Part shown: in pieces, positions 12,174 to 22,572 of the stretch
Position numbering within the stretch: position 1 is the first letter of the stretch
Layout: every line of letters starts with the position of its first letter
Source: Epithemia pelagica
Taxonomy: Eukaryota; Bacillariophyta; Bacillariophyceae; Surirellales; Surirellaceae
DNA: 64,000 nucleotides
Direction: 5' to 3'
NCBI GenBank assembly: GCA_946965045.2
Contig: OX337241.1
Location: 2,847,744 to 2,911,743 of the forward strand
Program-made: the position numbers and the translations under genes
The notes under the pieces: model-generated
Databases searched by the model: none
What the model saw: only the letters and a program-made list of their open reading frames with translations
Told to the model about the DNA's origin: nothing

Positions 12174-14410
12174 AAAAGCTACGTAGAGTACATAAAATCC
12201 CATAGTACACGTCACCCCAGAAATGGTCGGAAGTCCAAAAAAACTCCACGATGACGGCGAGATCCGGTGATGCCGCATGCATTCACCCATGCATCGCAAA
12301 AACATCTGATCATTGTAAGTTGTTTGACTTTGTTCTTGTTACTGTGTTCTGCAGTTACAGAAGATTTGTCCCGTTGGATCAAAAGGTATGCTCATTTTTC
12401 TGTGGTGCTGTAATCCAACGACCTTCCTAACTCTTTCATTTTTCAACGGTGACTGAATCAAATTGAAAGCATAGTTGATCTAGTAGTAAAAAGTCTTATT
12501 CTACGAGCTCCACCTCAACAAAATTGCAGCCGCAGTAGCCCGTGCTATCAAGGCCTCCACTGTTTTTTCTATAGTGATTCTAGCGTCGTAGGAAGACCAC
12601 TACGTTCATTTTGCACTGCATAACACCACCATGGACAACAAGAACCGCTAGAACCGCTGTGCACCTCCAACGAAAGGTGCTAGTACTCCTCCGACCATCC
12701 AGGATGCCTCAGAATCAAGTGTACCGTGATGGGTGAAAAGGGCGGCATTGAGTTGGCGAGTTTGATGGACCTACGGTGGTCTTCCATTTTGGGGTCGGAA
12801 GCTCGCGACGAGTAGATCGACTGTGGAGATGGATACCGATGGAATGAGCAAAGATTGCGGGGAGGGAAGTCACCTGAAGCTTTGAAATAGATGGATGAGG
12901 CATTGGAGAGCAGCAGCAAGGACACATGGCAATCAACTGGAGGATTCCGAAGCACAAACATGACGAGAATCTCGGCAACAACAACGAAGCAAGTGACGAT
13001 GAGAAGACGACGCCACTGGAGACAATGAATGCAGCAATTCACTTATCGTCCGTCCGCATGCAACAATCAACTTCTTGTCTTAGCGTGGTCCGAGCACAGC
13101 AAATGAAAGCCTCGTCGGGTTGGTCCAAACGCTCCGAGGCAACAACAACAATCGCGACAACAGCAAACAAGGAAGCAACAATACAAGATGACTATGTTTG
13201 ACAGAATGCAAATTGAAATGGAGTCCGATGGCTGGAATCCTTTGGCATAGATCAGCAATGCATGAAAGAGTGTTTACAGCAAACAAGGCAATCACACGGA
13301 TCGCAATCAACAACAAAACAACAACAGAGTTCCGAACAACAACAAGCAACATGGATGCAACATGCAACAACTCCCCAAAGTCCTCCTACGAGTCCACTCT
13401 TGAACGCGCATCACCCTGCGACAGCGACAGCGACAACAAGGGGTGACAACGATAGCAAGTGCTGACAACGATAAATCAAAGGGCGAACGTAACAATCCAC
13501 GATCAACCCCTCGTATCTCCCAAACGAATCATCTCCAAATCGGCAACAAGCGACGAAAATGACAAGCGGCGACAATGGCAACCACAACAAGCGGCGACAA
13601 CCACAAAGACAGCAAGCGGTGACAATGACGACAACAACCCAAAGCTCGCTGAGGCCCAACGAAACACGCGGCGACAACCACCACAACAACAAGCGGTGAC
13701 AACGACAACAACAATCAACTACTCGCTGCCGCCGAACGAAACACTCGGCGACGAGGACAACACTCGGACAACAACAACCCCAATGCAACAACCCCAATGC
13801 AACAATCAACGATCGAACATGGGATGGTGGTGAAACAACAATCAACAAAAGAAAGGATGGCGAACGAGGATAGATGAACAAGGATGGATGGACCAGCATG
13901 GATGAACGCGTAGCGAAAGCCTACGACACATACAAAGCTATCTAGATGCTTTCTATTGGTAGATGGTCTCTATTAGTAGCTGTTCATATTCATACTCGTA
14001 GAGAAGGCGGGTTGATTGTTGTGCCAGCGCCTCGTCTCCATGGTGAAAGTGGGTTGATCGGTTTTAGTCCACCACTCGTACGAGAGTGTGAGTCGGCACG
14101 TGAAGGAGGGGCAATTCATTTTACTCTATGAAAATGAATGGTGTATTATATCTCGTTGGGCCGGAAGTGCCACCGAGAAGTGGAAACGTGAAGCACGGGC
14201 TACTGCGGCTGCAATTTTGTCGAGGTGGAGCTCGTAGAAGTGATTCAGTCAAGCCCAATTATCCAGGAAGTTATTGCCATGGGGGTGATGGCCTCGACCA
14301 TTGTCGAGTGATGGCTTCCGGATTGCATTGTTTCCCTTGGCGGCAAGTTTTCGAGTGTGACCATCCGCCCCACTTGTTACACAGACGAAAATAGTACTAC
14401 GTAGATTAAT
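12174..14410. repeat. Low-complexity interior of the outer element
   Basis: There is no convincing gene here. From about 12930 to 13830 the plus strand is dominated by CAA/ACA and degenerate GCGGTGACAACGACAA-type repeats, which leave long open frames on both strands. These frames code for Thr/Gln/Asn-rich or Cys/Val-rich peptides and are compositional artefacts. The parts nearest the inverted repeats hold palindromic TACGTA words and a GTACATAAAATCC word that recurs at about 14808. Confidence 0.5.
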
Positions 14411-14620
14411 GTACTGAGCCTACTTAGATGTACATGGATCGGTATCCCCAGTTCTTACTGAAAAGTTCATACTGATACGAGATGTTAAATCTTAACAAAG
14501 ACCAACGCGTTTCTGACAGTCAAGCAGTCCCACTTTGAAGACGGGGGACACTTTTCAAGATGATGACATAATCGTAGTCATGACGTATAAGAGGAGAATG
14601 TCGAAAGAGGACTGGAGAAT

Positions 14621-14923
14621 AGAGGTTGGACCCGCACCGCGGTGCTGCGGATCGGATCCGCGGATCCGTGGTGCTGATCCCTGGAATCGCAGAGAAAGAG
14701 ACTGGCGGGTCCGATCCGCGCTACTCGCACCTACGCACAGTAAAGGCGGGGTGCACCGATTTGGTGCTTTCGAGGTCTGACCGCCCGTACGTCAAATTTG
14801 TGCAGAGTACATAAAATCCGATAGTGGTGCGGAACTGCGGAGCACGCGGGTATTTGGAACCGCATAGGCTGGGATGCGCGGATATCCTACCCGCATCGAT
14901 GTGAGCTCGCGGGTCCAACCTCT
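14621..14923. mobile_element. 303-bp MITE with 10-bp target duplication (MULE-like)
   Basis: The terminal inverted repeats are AGAGGTTGGACCCGC (14621-14635) and its exact complement at 14909-14923. The flanks carry the identical 10-mer ACTGGAGAAT at 14611-14620 and 14924-14933. Duplications of 9-11 bp are typical of Mutator-like elements. The interior is GC-rich with nested palindromes of GGATCC and CCGCGG words (14637-14720) and encodes no transposase, so it must depend on a transposase elsewhere. Confidence 0.85.
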
Positions 14924-14933
14924 ACTGGAGAAT

Positions 14934-15858
14934 CAAACGAAGAAGGCTCCGACATCAAGACGAAAATGACGTGATATTTTGAAAATAATCTATTGGGAAT
15001 GATCGCGTTGGATCCAAAGTCTATGGTTGCTATCTGATAAGAACAGGTAGACTTAGAATTTAGAACCTATAGGAGTACTCCTACGTATTCTCCGAGAGTC
15101 TCGTTACGACCAACGACTTGGTTTCGAAATGCACAAGAGTAGCCCTTTCACTTGTACTCCTAGTGAATAAGGAAGAACCAACAACGGTCTAGGGAGGTGT
15201 CAGTTTTGCGCACTGTTGAGAGGAGTCGTTGTGAATCGTCCAGGTTTCTAGGTAGCTTCGTAATTCTAATTCCTCCGTCGACAACATGCGGTGTGAAGCA
15301 ACAGTAGCGGCTCAAGATTCGTTGCTTCGTTTCAGGATTTATCGAGAGGAGAAATCATGTGGGGTCTTGGAGCGGTTTGCGCCCCAAACGAGGCGAGGCA
15401 ATAGTCGGAGGCAATGATGTTGCTAGGAGCACACACCATGCACATTCACAGACACGGCAAAATTTCTCAAGCCTCACGAAACTCACCAAATCTCTACCGT
15501 TGTACCTCGAAGAACCAAATGGAACCTTTTGAGAATCACCAAACAGAAAAAAGTGAATGGCTGCAGAAAGGTGTGACGATAAATGACGCATACAATGCCA
15601 GATGTCGATACCACCTACCACCTGGTGGAGTAAGCCTTGTGTACAAGTATTCCAACCGTTTCTATTTACATCATAGCTATGTAGGAGGATGGAACTAGCG
15701 GGGATCGCAAAATGCGTAGCGGCAAAGGGGACTCTTTGAGAGGTTTTGTACAAGTGATACAAGAAGAAAGCGCAAATCGTAGTCCAGCGGTAATAGCATG
15801 TACAAGGGATGAATCTTCGTCACATGGACTTGACTGTCTTGCTCGGAGGCCAATGGTA
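14934..15858. other. Intergenic stretch, no gene supported
   Basis: This stretch lies between the MITE and the 3' end of the minus-strand gene at 15859-16797. Short frames exist on both strands but show no domain, no conserved start context and no low-complexity bias typical of the local genes. I see no repeat or RNA gene in it. Confidence 0.4.
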
Positions 15859-16797
15859 TTAACAACACTCGGCAGCCATGCCCAAATACAAGGCAAAGGA
15901 TCGGGACGGTCCGCTAATGTTTTCACAAACACGACGGAGGACGGCCTCTTGTAGCTCGTCACACCAATCCGTGCCCTTGATTTCCGACACGGCATCGAGC
16001 AACATGCCGCGTCGTCTATACTTGTCGCGGTGAAACTGTTTGGATACGAATTGCTCCAATCTAACCATTTCCAAAAACTCGTGACAGGGAAGGTCCAGTT
16101 CTTGCAGACTCTCTGTGGAAAGGTCCTGCTGCAGCAGCATGTTGCTGCTGCCCTGGACACCATGACACTGGGGTAGAGCCGTCGTCTCGCAAATCTTGTT
16201 GTACGCTTGACGGATGGGACAAAGATTGGTCTTTGTTCCTGTGGCGGATCGATACTTCTTGAGGGTATCTTTGACTTCCAAAATCAAGGTAGCCTTGAAG
16301 CGATCGTAGTCCTCTTTGGAATACCATTGGGACGACTCGTTACTCTCTGGATCCAATTCCTCTTGGAGATTCGCATCGGCAGGAACCGAATCGGTCCAGA
16401 TTTCCGTCACTTCTTCAAAGCGGACTCGTGAATAGGGCCGTATTCTGCGGCGCTTGCCAATTTGCCGCTCGTTGGTGTCGTCGTGATCGAGATGGACGCC
16501 AGGGACCTTTGTGATATCGGGTTCCACACAAGCTCGTTCGGAGGAAGACAAGGGCGATGGCGGATAACAAAGATGATGGTGTCGTGGTTGTTTGGAAGTT
16601 AGCAAAATCATCTTGTAAGTGCTGTCCTCGTTGTGGTTGTGTTTCCATAACAGAGGGACAAAAAAATGAGTGCGTCTCACCGCCATCGACATCGACCCTA
16701 CAGCACTTAAGCCAAAGAATGCTGTACTACTGCCCACAACGTCATCCGAACAACCAATGATGTCATTGGCCGAAAATCTCAATTTTGTTAAATCCAA
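15859..16797 (-). CDS. Hypothetical protein, WYS-DY-FK family
   Basis: This is a 312-aa frame. The first 100 residues look unconserved and include a VVGSSTAFFGLSAVG stretch, so the true start may be an internal Met such as the one before ILLTSKQPRHHH. The core has VRFEEVTEIW, SSQWYSKEDYDRFK, LIRQAYNKI-type and RDKYRRRGMLLDAV motifs, and the C-terminus contains SFALYLGMAAE. The VRF, WYS-x-x-DY-x-x-FK and RxAY motifs are shared with the partial gene at 1-635, marking the pair as paralogues now separated by 15 kb of transposons. No catalytic signature is recognised. A function cannot be given. Confidence 0.6.
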   Translation of the reverse strand: MDLTKLRFSANDIIGCSDDVVGSSTAFFGLSAVGSMSMAVRRTHFFVPLLWKHNHNEDSTYKMILLTSKQPRHHHLCYPPSPLSSSERACVEPDITKVPGVHLDHDDTNERQIGKRRRIRPYSRVRFEEVTEIWTDSVPADANLQEELDPESNESSQWYSKEDYDRFKATLILEVKDTLKKYRSATGTKTNLCPIRQAYNKICETTALPQCHGVQGSSNMLLQQDLSTESLQELDLPCHEFLEMVRLEQFVSKQFHRDKYRRRGMLLDAVSEIKGTDWCDELQEAVLRRVCENISGPSRSFALYLGMAAECC

Positions 16798-18337
16798 ACA
16801 GATTTAGGCAACAATCTGAATGAGTGTCTCTCGAACTGTACAGCCCCAAGATGCGTCATCCTGAGTCCAGATAATTCCATGGGACTTTCCTGTTTTGCCG
16901 AAGCAAGTTGTTCTCCACAAAATGGACAATTTCAGACGCTTGCTCGGCGGCAACATCAATGGTGTTTTTCGATCTTGGCTCCATGATGTTGTATTATTAT
17001 TATTCCTTGAAACCAACGAATTTCTCATTCACACTTCTTCCATCTTTCTCTTGCTTGTGGATGCATGCATCTTACTCCTATTGTTTATGGTTTCGACTGA
17101 AGAATCACGTACCATGATGTCTTGTTGATTGCTGAGTTTTGGCATGATATTATTTAGCATGGTCACTCGGGTTTTTCGTAAAAAAGTAGCTCCAGATAGT
17201 TTCATGCCTGGAGGAAGATGGACAAAGGAATTGTGTGTTGAATAGGACAGCTTTCCTGACTACGCTGACGAGCAACGTTTCCCCGTAGAACGTACCCTCC
17301 TGACGAGATAAAGCTAGAAGACAATCATGCACTTGGTCTCTCCAATTTCAGAAAAGCAAGGTGCCAACATCTAACAGACACAATGGGAAATGGGAATGCT
17401 CTAGGAGTTGGCCTTGGCCGCCCGTAGGAGTAGACTCAAAAGACTTCTCTCCGACTTGGGGGAGTACCTAGGTAGCTAGCTAGAGAGACAAAGAAACTAC
17501 TCCTACCCTACAGATAGGGTAGTGTCGGTAGTGCCTGGTACCAGTAAAACTCAAAGATTCAAATAGACCAGTTAAAATTTGAAACCTGATCTTTCGTTCT
17601 GTAGGCCATTCCATGCCCAAACGCCTTCAGCCTCTCGGAAGAAAGAGGCTCCTAAACTACGAATGGCCTTTCGGAAGGATCTTCCCATCGAGCAAGACTG
17701 TCGACTACCATCCCTATCATCACTCCAACCAACGCAACAAACAGAGTACTGCTATAAAAGCAGATATTCCAGAAACTTTGTAAAACAGCGAACTAAAGAA
17801 ACGGAAACGAAAATGAATGCAACAACTCCTACAGGAAGGTTGATCTGTGGCATCGTGTACGCTCTCGGAAGCTCGACTATACCAAACATTCTATTTCTTA
17901 TGAGAGCAAACGAGTGCTTCTGGGCTGAATTTCGGGAAGCCAAGATAGTTGATATGTTCCTTCCTCTTCCATCCAGTTACCCCATCGCTTTGTGGATCTC
18001 TGGATGACTTTCTGATTAGGGCTTCCTCTTCCATCCAGTTACCCATATCTCTTTGTGGATCTCTGGATGACTTTCTGATTAGGGCTTCCTTGGTACACAG
18101 GCAATCCCCTCTTGGACTTGGATCTATGCCTAGCGATAGATCCCATCCTGTGGAAGCGGCGTCTCCTAGCTCCAGTAGCGTTTAGGCCCATCCTTAGGCT
18201 CTACCTGTGGTTGCTCGATCGCCTTCGATTCCAGGCCTTTGGAGGCACGACGAGCAGACGTGAGAAGCACGCAGATCGAAATAGATCCACCCAAAACTTT
18301 GCGGAATTCCCACTCGCTCGCTGCTCGCTCGTCTAAT
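16798..18337. other. Intergenic region with a 62-bp tandem duplication
   Basis: No gene can be supported here. A 62-bp unit containing TTCCATCCAGTTACCC and GGATGACTTTCTGATTAGGG is present twice in tandem (17961-18022 and 18023-18085) with a few substitutions. The right 300 bp are the presumed promoter and 5' UTR of the G3E GTPase gene. Confidence 0.5.
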
Positions 18338-20189
18338 ATGGTGAATCCACCGCCGGAAAAAAAGGCCAAGACCGAGAGCAACAACGACAGCAAAGACAAA
18401 GACGACGATAAGAAATCAACGGATCATATTAGTGCCATGTGGAAAAACGGATCGGCTCCTATTGTACCTGGTACGTGCTGGTGACGAATGCAGGTTGTGT
18501 GTGTTTGGAACCGGAGGAAGAAGAAATGGCCTGTCCAGACCACCCAAGATTCCAGTTTGGGACTGGTGCGGACGACGACGACGACAGCAGCAGCGACAAG
18601 ACGACGACGACACACGATCCATGACCACCACTGCTTGGAAGAAGAATATAAGATTCTGGAACATGGAGGAGAGTTCCTACTAGCGTAGAGAACGGATTCT
18701 CGTCCCATTCGACCGGATCTGGTAGTGGGATGGCTCGTGGTGTCACAGTGTCAATCGTGAAACTGTCCTTCCTTATGTTCTGTACCAAGCATGGGCAGCA
18801 GAGGGATGTGGTCCTTGCGCTGCGAATGCTGTTGCTTGGCTTGTGAAAATGGTTACATCTGGTTGGAACCATGTTGGACTCTCACACGCGCATTGTTTGG
18901 TTTGTCATTCTTCTTCTTGTCATGGATGCTGTCGTTGCCCTGGGTGTCTCTCGTATATCATTCTCCTTGGCCTTATGACTCGTCTGCTACGATGACTCTA
19001 CTACGACGATTCCTAATAACACACAGTCACGGTCTTGACGGGCTTTTTGGGGTCGGGCAAGACGACCTTGTTAAATCACATTTTGTCGGATACGACGCAC
19101 GGGATGAAATTTGCCGTGGTTGAAAATGAATTTGGCGAAGTCGGAGTGGACGAAAACATTTTGACGGAACAAGCGGATGAAGAAGTGATTGAAGTCATGA
19201 ATGGATGCATTTGTTGTACGGTGCGAGGTGATTTGGTGACGGCCCTGAAACGCTTGTACAAGCGCGTTGACAAGTTTAATGGCGTCATTATTGAAACGAC
19301 GGGTCTGGCCGATCCGGCCCCCGTCGTCCAAACCTTTTTCGTCGATGAAGAAATTTCCAAACAATACCGATTGGACAGTGTCATTACCGTCGTGGATGCC
19401 AAGTACATTTTGACCCGCTTGGCCGAAGAAAAACCCGAGGGTGTCGAAAATGAAGCGGTCGAACAAGTGTGTTTTGCCGACAAGATTTTGCTCAACAAGG
19501 TGGATTTGGCCAAGGATGAAGACGAGTTGAAAAAGATTGAAGCGGAAATCAAAAAGTTGAATCCGACGGCCTCCATTTTGCGAACTCAACAAAGCAAATT
19601 GGATCCCAAGGAACTCTTGAACCTTCAAGCCTTTGAATTGAAACGTGTCTTGGACTTTGATCCCGAATTTTTGCAAGAAAATCAAGAACATTTGCACGAT
19701 TCGTCCGTTACGTCCGTGGCCGTCAAGGTGACGGGCAATGTCAATATTACCCTCTTGGAACGTTGGATTCAGCGCCTGATTCAAGAAGAGGGAGCCAACC
19801 TGTACCGGTACAAGGGTGTCTTGGCCGTCAAGGGCATGGATGAAAAGTTTGTCTTTCAAGGCGTCGGCATGATGTTTAATGGTGGTTTTCAACCCATGCT
19901 ATGGAAGGAACCCGAAGAGAAGCGCGAAAGTCGGTTCATTTTTATTGGCAAACATTTGGACCATGAATTTTTGCGCATGGGTTTTCATGCCTGTTTGGTG
20001 GGCCACGAATTGCGCTTTGCCATTGGCGATGAGGTGGAAGCCAATGTCGGCAAATTTGTCAAGGGCAAGGTGTTGAAACAGTGGGATGAAGGCAATGCCT
20101 ATCGCATTGAATTGCATGATGGATCCAACACCCAAGTCTGGGCCCCCGTGGATATTGATGTGTACATTCGAAAACCGCTGTCGGCCTAG
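18338..20189 (+). CDS. G3E GTPase, CobW/ZNG1-type metal chaperone, two exons
   Basis: Exon 1 is 18338-18470, the intron 18471-19026 (GTACGT...CACACAG) and exon 2 19027-20189, giving 431 aa. Joining restores the family motif PVTVLTGFLGSGKT, which supports the splice. The protein has a Lys/Asp-rich N-terminal 35 residues, a P-loop GFLGSGKT at 50-57, the metal-binding GCICC at 104-108, ETTGLADP near 134 and NKVD near 201, then a CobW C-terminal domain (GVGMMFNGGFQPMLW). A last segment (VGKFVKGKVLKQWDEGNAYRI, WAPVDIDVYIR) looks like an SH3-like tail seen in algal proteins. Known family members use GTP hydrolysis to deliver zinc or another metal to client enzymes. The client here is unknown. Most likely cytosolic. 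Confidence 0.88.
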
Positions 20190-21095
20190 AAACAGACGGT
20201 TTCGTTGCGTTGGCGCCGTTTGGATGTCGTATTCCATCCCACAGTAGAGAAATTCTCCCAGAAGGAAGAAGAAGAAGAACAAGAAGACGAAGAGCATCCA
20301 TGATATATATACACACAAGCGACTATGGATAGTTTTAGGATCACATATGGATAGAAAGCTTCGCACTCTCGTTGGGCCGTCTAATCTGTCGATCTGCCAA
20401 GAGATTCCGGATACTTTTAGGATAACTTGTGGATAGGAAGCTTTGCACTCTGGTTGGCCCGTCCATTTCCACGAGTCGCGATCGCAGAGATCCACAATGA
20501 ATGTGTGGCGACTGGAGATGCTCGAAACTCAAGTGTCGCCCGGCGTCTGTACGCGATGACAGACAGAAGGGTTTTGGTCGTGGTCCTTCGTTGAAAGTAA
20601 TCGTGGTCCCGTTTACAGAATCTTGGTCTTGGTGAAAGAATCCGATCGGTTGAACCAAAATCTTGAGGAGACATCCTTCTTCGGATTGTTGGCCAATCTT
20701 GAGCGGTTCAAGTTTTATGGATTTCCCTTCCTTGTGTTGTTGCAATAGATCCAATCCTTTTACCATATCCTTTGTTGTGGTTTGTCCAAGAAAACACCAG
20801 GAGAGTGACTGCTTGATCGAGAAACTCCATCTATAGGAGAACGAGAGAACGAAAATTCAAGTCAGCCGAGAAACTGTGACACGGAATCTCAACGCTTGGA
20901 CGAACCAACCTGGAAGCGTTGGAAACAACCAGACACAAATCGAAGTACCACAAAAACACCAAAGCTGGCGTTTACAGAAACAAGCAAACAAGCAATCGGT
21001 ACAAACAATCGGTACCATTGACAACGTGCAAGCAGAAAAGCAGGATTTGGACAGTAAAGTTTGTCTTTTCGAAGCAAGAAGTGGTGTGAAGAGGG

Positions 21096-21169
21096 TACAT
21101 TATACTGGTCATTCTCTTTGTTGGCCTCATTGAAAGATGGACAACAAAGAGAATGACCAGTATAATGTA
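21096..21169. repeat. Hairpin A, perfect 28-bp arms
   Basis: The 28-nt arm at 21096-21123 is exactly complementary to 21142-21169, with an 18-nt loop. The right arm contains the ATG and first codons of the 123-aa frame at 21137-21508, so the hairpin would sit across that start. Confidence 0.8.
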
Positions 21170-21508
21170 ACCATGGCAACTGAAGAGGCCTCATCCCCTG
21201 CCATCGCTTCCTCGCAGTCACCGATGGACACTCTCCTGGTAAAAATACAACGTATAGCCACCGATGTGTCCAAAATTCGAGAGGATATGGCCACCAAAGA
21301 AGAGTTGTCCAAAATTCGAGAGGAAATGACCAATATCCAAGACACGATGGCCACCCAGACCCAGAAACTGGACCGCCTTTTGGTGGCCACTCCTGCTGCT
21401 GCCATACCGGATGGCGATTTTGTTCTATCCCCGCCCCGAGGGGACTTTGCTGCGCCTTACACAGGGAGGTCGGTAGACGTTTTCGCTGGTGAAACACTGC
21501 TCGAGTGA
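21137..21508 (+). CDS. Small coiled-coil hypothetical protein
   Basis: This is a 123-aa frame from ATG to TGA. Residues 30-85 form heptad-like repeats (VKIQRIATDVSKIREDM, EELSKIREEM, NIQDTMATQTQKLDRLL) predicted to be a coiled coil. The rest is Ser/Ala/Pro-rich. It lies inside the duplicated, rearranged region and may be a truncated or chimeric gene. No family is recognised, and expression is doubtful. Confidence 0.35.
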   Translation: MDNKENDQYNVTMATEEASSPAIASSQSPMDTLLVKIQRIATDVSKIREDMATKEELSKIREEMTNIQDTMATQTQKLDRLLVATPAAAIPDGDFVLSPPRGDFAAPYTGRSVDVFAGETLLE

Positions 21509-21609
21509 AGACACAGACTATCGGTACTATGTAGTGAGCTGTGCCCATTGCGTACTAAGACAGTGGTTTTAACAAGGGCAAGCCGACGACAGTAATTGTG
21601 TGTTTCTTT

Positions 21610-21700
21610 CAGTGCCGAAGAAAATTGTTAATGTTGATCGACGAGTTGGCTAACACAAAGCCAACTCGTCGAGCAACATTCATAATTTTCTTCGGCACTG
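21610..21700. repeat. Hairpin B, 42-bp arms with 7-nt loop
   Basis: Arms 21610-21651 and 21659-21700 pair over 42 bases with three mismatches around a 7-nt loop. The arms are opposed copies of the module end that encodes VPKKI-NV-RRVG. The shape (long imperfect stem, small loop) resembles a miRNA or siRNA precursor, but conservation and expression are unknown. Confidence 0.75.
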
Positions 21701-22450
21701 TAAGATACACAGAATCGGTAGTCTCGTCGGCTTCACCTTCGTAAAACCATTGCCGCAGTACGCAATGGGCACAGCTCACTAGATAGTAGCTGTATGCTGT
21801 GCACACTGCTTACTGTGGCACTGGTTTGAGGAAGTGGAAACTGACGACAACACTGCCAATTCGTTGATTCTGCAGGTGCCGGAGCAAATTGTGCATGTTG
21901 CGCATGACCAACTCCGGCGAGACTTTCGCATTCAAAATCAACCTGGACGGAGTTTGTCCACTTTGAAACAGTGAGATGAAGGCCATGCATTGAATTGCAA
22001 GATGGATCCAAGACCCAAGTCTGGGCCCCCGTGGTTATTGATGTGTACATTTGAAAACCGCTGGCGGCCAAGAAAAAGACAGTTTCGTTGCATTGGCGCC
22101 GTTTGAATGTGGTATTCCAATGCCAGTAGAGACATTTCCCATCGTGCCTTGTGTTGTTGCAATAGATCCAATCCTTTTACCATACCCTTTGTTGTGGTTT
22201 GTCTAAGAAAACACCAAGACAGAGTGACTGCTTGATACTGTGACACGGAATCTCAACGCTTGGACAAACCAACCTGGAAGCGTTGGAGTCTGTTGTTCCC
22301 GTGCCACAAAAAATCATTCACATTGAAAAATGGACGAAAAAGAGAATGGTCCGTCGAACGTAAACGAGAAGGATGATACTCCATTCCTGATGGTCGTGTA
22401 TATTTTGCGGTATTGTGCACGTGCAAGCAGAAAAGCAGGATTTGGTCCCA

Positions 22451-22572
22451 TGCCACAAAAACCATTCACATTGAAAAATGGACGATAAAGAACCTGAAAA
22501 TGGACGATAAAGAACGATAAAGAACCAAGGTTCTTTATCGTCCATTTTTCAATGTGAATGGTTTTTGTGGCA
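22451..22572. repeat. Hairpin C, perfect 44-bp arms
   Basis: The arm at 22451-22494 is exactly complementary to 22529-22572. The 34-nt loop repeats part of the arm (GGACGATAAAGAAC). A third, diverged copy of the arm lies at 22300-22340. Such perfect arms imply a recent inverted duplication. Confidence 0.8.

Larger units (their letters stand above)
854..14457. mobile_element. Older inverted-repeat element hosting the hAT insertion
   Basis: A 41-bp sequence at 12133-12173 recurs inverted at 14411-14451 with one mismatch. If the hAT transposon (869-12131) and one copy of its target duplication are removed, the left arm continues outward into 854-868 (AGTAAGG before CTGGGG) and still matches the right arm (CAGTAAGAA before CTGGGG when reverse-complemented), except for two bases. 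This shows that the hAT inserted about 8-10 bp inside the left terminal repeat. The interior (12174-14410) encodes no recognisable transposase. No clear target duplication of this outer element is visible, so the exact ends are uncertain. Confidence 0.5.

Noticed and set aside
12680-13900. Several overlapping open frames on both strands
   Set aside because: They lie in CAA/GACAAC low-complexity sequence, which is stop-poor in many frames; the peptides are Gln/Thr or Cys/Val-biased with no motif.
18439-18683. Coding frame inside the intron of the GTPase gene (acidic, Cys-containing)
   Set aside because: The flanking GTACGT and CACACAG sites and the restored family motif make this intron sequence; an alternative exon cannot be excluded but has no support.
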